From Gammaproteobacteria bacterium (lineage in GTDB: Bacteria; Pseudomonadota; Gammaproteobacteria; Steroidobacterales; GCA-2729495), in the NCBI GenBank assembly GCA_023150055.1, contig JAKLLP010000185.1, positions 1 through 5,004 of the forward strand: 5,004 bases of DNA, given 5' to 3'. A model generated the notes under the pieces. It was not told the DNA's origin. It saw nothing but the letters and a program-made list of their open reading frames with translations, and ran no database searches. A program made the position numbers and the translations under genes. Below are positions 1-5,004 of the stretch, piece by piece. Position 1 is the first letter of the stretch; every line of letters starts with the position of its first letter.

Positions 1-322
1 GTCGCGACAGCCGGGCCAACGGCGGAGGGACTGACCTCCCGGTCGGAGACGCCGCCGGTCGCAGACAGTCGCAGTCGCTGGCCCGGATATATGAGCGAGC
101 CATCGCCGAGCCGATTCCAGCGAGCAAGGTCGCGATGGTCGACACCATACCGCCGGGCGATGCCGAACAAGGTCTCGCCCGGGCGCACGACATGGACACC
201 TTCTGGGGCCCTGGCCCCTGGGCCAGGGGCCTCAACCCCGGCGCCGCCCCCGGCACACGCCGTGAGCACCAGCGCCGCACAGAGGACAAGCGCGCGGACG
301 AAACCGGCAGAGTGACGTTCAT
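1..322 (-). CDS. nlpD: NlpD-like LysM lipoprotein, N-terminal part, start unresolved
   Basis: NlpD is an envelope lipoprotein. Its LysM domain binds peptidoglycan and its C-terminal LytM domain activates the amidase AmiC during daughter-cell separation. The minus-strand frame read from 302 downward shows a basic residue, a hydrophobic run ([14 protein letters not shown]) ending in the lipobox LTAC with Cys at about 257-255, and a short Gly/Pro/Ala linker. A LysM domain follows at about 194-63, with [18 protein letters not shown], a central W-N-R-L-G and a terminal YPGQRLRL. The window edge removes the LytM part. Position behind surE and pcm is the standard nlpD place, and rpoS would be expected next. 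The start is a problem: the only nearby ATG (322-320) is in another frame, and the lipoprotein frame has no ATG, GTG or TTG between the pcm end and the lipobox. An in-frame CTG at 386-384 overlaps the pcm stop. Either a base is missing near 303-320 or an unusual start is used. The family call is firm; the 5' boundary is not. Confidence 0.8.
   Translation of the reverse strand, partial: MNVTLPVSSARLSSVRRWCSRRVPGAAPGLRPLAQGPGPQKVSMSCARARPCSASPGGMVSTIATLLAGIGSAMARSYIRASDCDCLRPAASPTGRSVPPPLARLSR
63..194 (-). other. LysM peptidoglycan-binding domain within nlpD
   Basis: About 43 residues have the LysM layout: an opening H-V-V-R-P-G-E-T-L, the helix FGIARRYGV, the D-L-A-R-W-N-R-L segment, and closing I-Y-P-G-Q-R-L-R-L. 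LysM domains bind the N-acetylglucosamine of peptidoglycan. Here the domain would anchor the lipoprotein to the cell wall. One copy is visible. Confidence 0.85.
213..231. repeat. Perfect GC-rich inverted repeat in the nlpD linker
   Basis: GGCCCCTGG and CCAGGGGCC are exact reverse complements separated by a single G. The stretch encodes the Pro/Gly/Ala linker ([11 protein letters not shown]) between the lipid-anchored cysteine and the LysM domain. It is most likely a by-product of GC-rich codons in a low-complexity linker. Confidence 0.5.
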
Positions 323-325
323 GGA

Positions 326-340
326 CGGGCGAGACGCCCG
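326..340 (-). repeat. Hairpin just upstream of the nlpD start region
   Basis: CGGGCG and CGCCCG form a six-pair stem with a three-base loop (332-334), three bases before the ATG at 322 in the minus-strand transcript. It lies in the 60-base pcm-nlpD gap. The stem is too short, and lacks a T-run, for a terminator. It could affect nlpD initiation, but this is inference. Confidence 0.3.
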
Positions 341-382
341 CCGTGGCGATGGGGGACGCCGCGCAATGAACGGGACCCGCAC

Positions 383-1060
383 TCAGCTCTTGCCCTCCAG
401 CAGGGGCACAAAACTCACGCGACTCAGTAATTCTCGCTCGATTTCCTCGCCCCGGCGCGTGAAACGCAGCAACTCCTGGCTCCCCGTCGGCCCCACGGGA
501 ATCACGAGGCGACCGTCCGGTGCCAGCTGATCGAGCAGGACCGGCGGCACTTCGGCCGGCGCCGCGGTGACGATGATGCCATCGAACGGCGCTTGTCCGG
601 GCCACCCCTCGCAACCGTCCCCGTGCCGGTAGCGGATGTTGCCGAGGCCAAGCTGTGACAGTCTCTGTCGTGCCGCCCGCTGCAGCGCAGAGATGCGCTC
701 GATGGTGAATAACTGTCCGACCAGCGGCGCCAGCACGGCAGTCTGATAGCCGCATCCGGTACCGACCTCGAGCACTTTCTCCGGGCGCCTGTCCGCGCCG
801 TTTTCGATCAACGCCTGGGTCATCAGGGCAACGATGTAGGGCTGCGAAATGGTCTGGCCCTGTCCGATCGGCAGCGCGCTGTCCTCATAGGCCCGGCTCG
901 ACAGCGCCTCGTCGATGAACAGGTGCCGCGGCACCGTGCGGATACGCTCCAGCACGGCTGCGCTCCGGATCCCGCTCGCTGCCAACCGCTGCACCAGCCG
1001 CTCGCGGGTGCGCGCGGAGGTCATGCCGATGCCCCGATGTTGCTCTCCCATGACGCTCAC
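383..1060 (-). CDS. pcm: Protein-L-isoaspartate O-methyltransferase
   Basis: Pcm uses S-adenosylmethionine to methylate L-isoaspartyl residues in damaged proteins, starting their repair to aspartate in the cytoplasm. Numbered from the GTG at 1060 (225 residues), the family-specific loop [13 protein letters not shown] is at 62-74. SAM motif [14 protein letters not shown], is at about 96-108, and [10 protein letters not shown] at 159-168. The C-terminal SFVPLLEGK closes the fold as in E. coli Pcm (about 208 residues). The GTG overlaps the surE stop by four bases (GTGA), suggesting translational coupling. Other starts are ATG at 1051, behind GGTGAG, and ATG at 1024, where the protein would begin [10 protein letters not shown] as in the shorter family members. 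The GIG just before MTS also occurs in longer homologues as I recall them, which favours an upstream start. No key residue is missing. Confidence 0.95.
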   Translation of the reverse strand: MSVMGEQHRGIGMTSARTRERLVQRLAASGIRSAAVLERIRTVPRHLFIDEALSSRAYEDSALPIGQGQTISQPYIVALMTQALIENGADRRPEKVLEVGTGCGYQTAVLAPLVGQLFTIERISALQRAARQRLSQLGLGNIRYRHGDGCEGWPGQAPFDGIIVTAAPAEVPPVLLDQLAPDGRLVIPVGPTGSQELLRFTRRGEEIERELLSRVSFVPLLEGKS

Positions 1061-1800
1061 CGCGCCAGCCAGTCGGCAATCGCCTCGATCCGGGCATGGT
1101 GGGTGAGATCGATGCGCATCGGCGTCACCGACACCTGACGATCCTCGACGGCGTGAAAATCGGTGCCCGGACCGGCGTCCTGGCCGGCTCCGGCCGCCCC
1201 GACCCAGAACACCGGTCGGCCCTTCGGATCACGCGACTCGACCACGGGCTCGGAACGGTGTCGGTAACCAAGACGGGTCGCGGCAAATCCACGGATTTCT
1301 CCGTAGGGCACGTCAGGCACGTTGACGTTCAGGATGGTGTCCGACGGTAATGGATCGTTCTGCAAGCGCTGCAGAAGGATCCGGATAGCCTGCCCCGCCG
1401 TATCGAAGTGCCGCAGCGACTGACCGGCCAGGGACACGGCGATTGCCGGCAAACCCAGGAATCGGCCTTCCACCGCGGCCGCTACGGTCCCCGAGTAAAG
1501 CACGTCGTCACCGAGATTGGCCCCGTGATTGATCCCCGCGATGACCATGTCGGGTTCCTGCTCGAGCAACCCGGTGATGGCCAGGTGGACACAGTCGGTG
1601 GGGGTGCCGTTGACGTAATAAATGCCCTCGCGTGTGCGCCCGACGCGCAGTGGCATTTCCAGCGTCAATGAATGGCTGGCACCGCTCTGGTTGCGATCAG
1701 GGGCCACGATCGTCAGCTCGGCAAGGTCCGACAGGGCGAGCGCCAAAGTGGCCAGGCCTTCGGCCTGGTAGCCGTCGTCGTTACTAAGCAGTATCTTCAC
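1057..1800 (-). CDS. surE: 5'/3'-nucleotidase SurE (survival protein)
   Basis: SurE is a metal-dependent phosphatase that removes phosphate from nucleoside 5'- and 3'-monophosphates and can cut short polyphosphate. It is linked to stationary-phase survival. From the GTG at 1800 the protein has 247 residues, the usual SurE length, and begins KILLSNDDG at its second residue. Metal ligands D8 and D9 are present, as are S39 in [14 protein letters not shown] and N91 in the [11 protein letters not shown] loop. [10 protein letters not shown] follows YYVN at 64-74. The GTG is chosen over an in-frame upstream ATG (1827) for two reasons: homologues begin at this point, and a GAGAGG Shine-Dalgarno (1811-1806) lies five bases before it. 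The stop overlaps the pcm start. The 62-base gap to the divergent Smr gene must hold its leader and contains hairpin-forming repeats. Confidence 0.96.
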   Translation of the reverse strand: MKILLSNDDGYQAEGLATLALALSDLAELTIVAPDRNQSGASHSLTLEMPLRVGRTREGIYYVNGTPTDCVHLAITGLLEQEPDMVIAGINHGANLGDDVLYSGTVAAAVEGRFLGLPAIAVSLAGQSLRHFDTAGQAIRILLQRLQNDPLPSDTILNVNVPDVPYGEIRGFAATRLGYRHRSEPVVESRDPKGRPVFWVGAAGAGQDAGPGTDFHAVEDRQVSVTPMRIDLTHHARIEAIADWLAR

Positions 1801-1805
1801 TGGTG

Positions 1806-1811
1806 CCTCTC
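1806..1811 (-). promoter_or_regulatory. Ribosome binding site of surE
   Basis: GAGAGG on the minus strand lies five bases before the GTG at 1800. This decides the surE start in favour of the GTG over the in-frame ATG at 1827. Confidence 0.7.
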
Positions 1812-1839
1812 GCCGGAATGCCGGCAACCCGTTACCGGC
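1812..1839 (-). repeat. Overlapping inverted repeats in the surE leader
   Basis: Read on the minus strand, GCCGGTAAC (1839-1831), GTTGCCGGC (1828-1820) and CCGGC (1816-1812) follow one another. The first two pair over nine positions with one G-U pair. The GCCGG at 1825-1821 can instead pair with the CCGGC at 1816-1812 around a four-base loop (1820-1817). The hairpins cannot form together because both use 1821-1825. The second ends directly at the surE Shine-Dalgarno. As DNA, 1820-1839 is an imperfect 20-bp palindrome (16 of 20 positions symmetric) between divergent genes, so it could instead be an operator. The pairings are seen in the sequence; any function is inferred. Confidence 0.45.
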
Positions 1840-1862
1840 GTCGCGAGTATCACGAGCAGGTC

Positions 1863-2408
1863 ATGACAGGGAAACCGCCGAAAAATATCAATTCGGATGA
1901 CGTCGCGCTATTCCGGGATGCCGCGGCCGGTGCGCGCCCGGTCGCCACCCGTCGCCTGCAGCTGCGCCGGGACCCGCCGACCGCTCGCGCCAGATTCCGC
2001 CGGCGCGACGAAGAAGAGGTCCTGCGCGAGTCCCTCGAGTCGCACTGGGACGCGGCTGAACTGGAAACCGGAGACGAACTGCTGTTCCGCCGCCCGCAGA
2101 TCAGTCTTGACGTGCTGCGCCGGCTGCGTCGGGGCCGGTATGCGGTCAAGGCGGAACTCGACCTGCATGGCATGACCAGCCAGGAAGCCCGCGGGGAGCT
2201 GCGGACCTTCCTGGCGGAAAGCGTCGCGGCGGGCCTGCCCTGTGTGCGCATCGTGCACGGCAAGGGTCTGCGCTCGGGGCAACGTGGGCCGGTTCTCAAG
2301 ACGAGCGTAAACCGCTGGCTACGCCAATGGGACGATGTGCTGGCTTTTGCCTCCGCACCGCAACGGGACGGCGGAACTGGCGCGTTGTACGTGCTGTTGC
2401 GCTGCTGA
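1863..2408 (+). CDS. Smr-domain protein (SmrA/SmrB-like nuclease)
   Basis: Stand-alone Smr proteins of Gammaproteobacteria (SmrA, SmrB; about 180 residues) carry a C-terminal Smr domain. E. coli SmrB cleaves mRNA at collided ribosomes. This protein has 181 residues from the ATG at 1863. Its N-terminus (SDDVALFRDA) resembles the short conserved N-terminal segment of this family, followed by an Arg-rich stretch at about 25-55. The Smr domain runs from about residue 97 to the end, with the core motif DLHGM at 100-104, HGKG at 132-135, and the closing GGTGALYVLLR. The C-terminus recalls E. coli SmrA, but the DLHG that I recall SmrA as lacking is intact here, so nuclease activity is plausible. An in-frame GTG at 1803 and ATG at 1818 exist upstream, but they would extend beyond the usual N-terminus and into the surE leader. 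The gene is divergent from surE and convergent with the crotonase pseudogene. SmrA versus SmrB is left open. Confidence 0.88.
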   Translation: MTGKPPKNINSDDVALFRDAAAGARPVATRRLQLRRDPPTARARFRRRDEEEVLRESLESHWDAAELETGDELLFRRPQISLDVLRRLRRGRYAVKAELDLHGMTSQEARGELRTFLAESVAAGLPCVRIVHGKGLRSGQRGPVLKTSVNRWLRQWDDVLAFASAPQRDGGTGALYVLLRC

Positions 2409-2426
2409 GGACCGCAGCGCAGCGGC
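2393..2426 (+). terminator. Possible terminator hairpin at the end of the Smr gene
   Basis: A stem of GCGCTGC (2399-2405) and GCAGCGC (2414-2420) is perfect over seven pairs and extends to 2393-2426 with two G-U pairs. The eight-base loop starts with the TGA stop codon of the Smr gene. A TTTT run follows only at 2436-2439, ten bases after the stem, which is too far for a textbook intrinsic terminator. It sits in the 49-base gap between two convergent genes, where a terminator is expected. Confidence 0.35.
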
Positions 2427-2457
2427 CGGCGGGCGTTTTCCAGGCACGGGGAGATAA

Positions 2458-3136
2458 TCACCTCTTGGACAATCGCTCGACCAGCGCACGCATACCTGCC
2501 TGCGTTTCCTCGCTGAACCACAAATCTGTGGCCACGAGCGCGTCGGCCTCGGGCCTGAGGGCATCTGCGAGTCGCGCCCGAGCCAGCATCCGGGTCCGAT
2601 TCATGGCGACCGGCGGCAGGCTGGCGAGCCGGCGCGCCCACTCGCGTGCCCGCAGCATGAGGCTCGCAGGCTCGACCAACTCGTCCAGCAGGCCACAGGA
2701 CCAGGCTTCCTCGACCGGCAGCAGCTCCGCGGTCATGCCCAGCCGCTGCGCGACGCGGGCGCCGACCAGGTGCTCGAGCGCGAGCATGATGCAATCAGGC
2801 ACTGGCAAGCCCACGGAGACTTCGTTCAGACCAATCTTGTAATTACCGTGGACGCCGATGCGGAGGTCGCAGTGGATTGCGAGTACCGCGCCGCCAGCCG
2901 GCGCATGACCGCTCACCGCGGCAATGACGGGCACCGGGCTGGTGACCAGCGCGCGGGTCAGGTGGAAAAACCCTTGCCAGAACTTCTCGATTGAGGATGA
3001 TGACCCGGGCCCCATCGCGACAGGCCTCGCGATGCGCCTCCGCGATCCGGCTGACGAACCCGGGATTCAGGGCGTTGGCCGGCGGGCGATCCATGACGAT
3101 CTCCGCAATGCCATCGCGGTTTGTGCTCCTGATCAT
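2458..3136 (-). pseudogene. Enoyl-CoA isomerase/hydratase (crotonase) family gene, frame-disrupted
   Basis: Crotonase-fold enzymes hydrate or isomerise enoyl-CoA in fatty-acid breakdown. The first 48 codons (3136 to about 2993) give a normal N-terminus with GIAEIVMDRPPANALN and end in ARVIIL. The rest of the family sequence continues in another frame from about 2991 (IEKFWQGFFHLTRAL) to the stop at 2458. The second oxyanion-hole motif GHAPAGG is at 2910-2890. IGLNE, whose Glu (2823-2821) aligns with the catalytic Glu of mitochondrial enoyl-CoA isomerase ECI1, follows. At the junction about 20-25 residues are absent, including the segment that in relatives reads roughly SAGLDL and supplies the first oxyanion-hole contact. 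The frames require a missing length of 3n+2 bases, consistent with a deletion of about 70 bases. No stops interrupt either part, so the lesion is recent or an assembly fault. The start is 33 bases behind the ftsB stop, suggesting the same transcript. Isomerase versus hydratase is inferred from GLNE only. Confidence 0.85.
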
Positions 3137-3169
3137 GGCGCGAATCCGGGTGGTAGGGCTGCAACCGCG

Positions 3170-3472
3170 TCAGCGGGCACCGGCCTCTGGGCCTCTGCGA
3201 GGCCGTTCCGCATAGATGTAGAAGCTCTCGTTCGGCGCTATCAGGCCGAGATCGGCGCGAGCCCGTTCTTCGAGCGCCGAAAATCCCTGGCGCAGGTCGG
3301 CAACTTCCGCCTCCAGCCTGCGGTTGCGCTCCGTGAGGTCCCGGTTCTCGTTTGCCTGTGCCGCCACTTGGCTGCGCAACTGGGCCACCCCGCGGAACCC
3401 GTCCGCCGAGACCCACAGGCGCATCTGCAACAGCGCGAGCAAGGCCACCAGCACGACGACTGCGAACCTCAT
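3170..3472 (-). CDS. ftsB: Cell division protein FtsB
   Basis: FtsB is a small bitopic inner-membrane protein. It forms a complex with FtsL and FtsQ and helps activate septal peptidoglycan synthesis by FtsWI. From the ATG at 3472 the protein has 100 residues (E. coli: 103). It has a very short cytoplasmic end, one membrane helix at about 3-18 (FAVVVLVALLALLQ), and a periplasmic coiled coil at about 30-65 rich in Q, N, E and R. The family signature ALEERARADLGLIAPNESFY precedes a basic tail. A second ATG at 3478 would add two residues. I prefer 3472 because GGGA lies five bases before it and the resulting N-terminus aligns residue for residue with E. coli FtsB up to the LQ at the helix end. 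The start lies 14 bases after the eno stop, the usual eno-ftsB arrangement, so it is probably read from the eno transcript. Confidence 0.94.
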   Translation of the reverse strand: MRFAVVVLVALLALLQMRLWVSADGFRGVAQLRSQVAAQANENRDLTERNRRLEAEVADLRQGFSALEERARADLGLIAPNESFYIYAERPRRGPEAGAR

Positions 3473-3486
3473 GAGCATCCCGACAA

Positions 3487-4797
<1,311 letters not shown>

Positions 4798-4831
4798 TCA
4801 TCCGCGACGTCAGTGCCGACGAAGGCCCTCG

Positions 4832-5004
4832 TCAATTCATCATGGCCCGCTTGACGACCCGATCGATGTCCTGCAACTCCCGCAGCAGGGGCTCGACCTG
4901 CGAGAGCGGAAGAGCGTTCGGCCCATCGCTCAGCGCTTCATCGGGCCGCGGGTGCGTCTCCATGAACAGGCCCGCAATCCCGACGGCAACTGCAGCCCTT
5001 GCCA
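4832..5004 (-). CDS. kdsA: 3-deoxy-8-phosphooctulonate synthase (KDO8P synthase), C-terminal fragment
   Basis: KdsA condenses phosphoenolpyruvate with D-arabinose 5-phosphate to give KDO 8-phosphate, the precursor of the KDO sugar in the lipopolysaccharide inner core. Only the last 56 codons are in the window; the gene continues to the right. The visible part begins [18 protein letters not shown]. It continues through the family segment [17 protein letters not shown], in which the DGPNA/PL motif is diagnostic. A C-terminal helix, [18 protein letters not shown], ends at the TGA. The gene directly precedes eno on the same strand, a common gammaproteobacterial order (often pyrG-kdsA-eno). Enolase supplies one of its substrates. 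Confidence 0.95.
   Translation of the reverse strand, partial: ARAAVAVGIAGLFMETHPRPDEALSDGPNALPLSQVEPLLRELQDIDRVVKRAMMN

Noticed and set aside
135..530. Plus-strand open frame opposite nlpD and the pcm end
   Set aside because: The opposite strand carries a lipobox, a LysM domain and the Pcm C-terminus. This product has no recognisable features.
1801..1862. Divergent promoters for surE and the Smr gene
   Set aside because: A promoter is expected here or just inside either gene, but no convincing -35/-10 pair with normal spacing was found on either strand.
1850..2794. Minus-strand open frame of 314 codons across the Smr gene and the crotonase end
   Set aside because: It runs antisense to the Smr gene and out of frame with the crotonase gene. 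The product is Arg/Ser-rich low complexity, a shadow of GC-rich coding sequence.
2843..3136. N-terminal crotonase fragment as an independent 97-residue protein
   Set aside because: Family similarity stops at about codon 48, after which the product is out-of-frame sequence. It is half of a disrupted gene.

Overview
The window looks like a piece of a GC-rich gammaproteobacterial chromosome. The evidence is the core-gene set and order: on the minus strand, reading right to left, kdsA (3' end), eno, ftsB, a crotonase-family gene, then surE, pcm and nlpD (5' part). One Smr-domain gene lies on the plus strand in between. This matches the classic gammaproteobacterial eno-ftsB ... surE-pcm-nlpD(-rpoS) neighbourhood. 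The species cannot be named from the sequence.

Right part (about 3170-5004): the last 56 codons of kdsA (KDO8P synthase), complete eno (enolase) and complete ftsB (divisome subunit), closely spaced on the minus strand and probably co-transcribed. Enolase makes the phosphoenolpyruvate that KdsA uses for lipopolysaccharide KDO synthesis, so the two genes are metabolically linked. FtsB couples this block to cell division.

Middle (about 1801-3136): a gene resembling enoyl-CoA isomerase/hydratase lies just behind ftsB, but its N- and C-terminal parts are in different frames. The residues around the first oxyanion-hole loop are missing, so it is a pseudogene or an assembly error. Convergent to it is an intact Smr-domain nuclease-like gene. 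ispD, ispF and truD, which often sit between ftsB and surE in Gammaproteobacteria, are not here.

Left part (1-1800): surE and pcm overlap by 4 bases and are followed by a LysM lipoprotein gene that is almost certainly nlpD. It is cut by the window edge and has no ordinary start codon in its reading frame. These three belong to the stationary-phase and survival cluster that normally leads into rpoS, expected to the left of the window. A compact 62-base gap separates the divergent surE and Smr genes and holds overlapping GCCGG/CCGGC inverted repeats that could form alternative hairpins in the surE leader.

No RNA genes, CRISPR arrays, insertion sequences or attachment sites were seen. Apart from the broken crotonase gene, the missing nlpD start and the surE leader structure, this is ordinary conserved chromosome. 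I found no convincing undescribed system.
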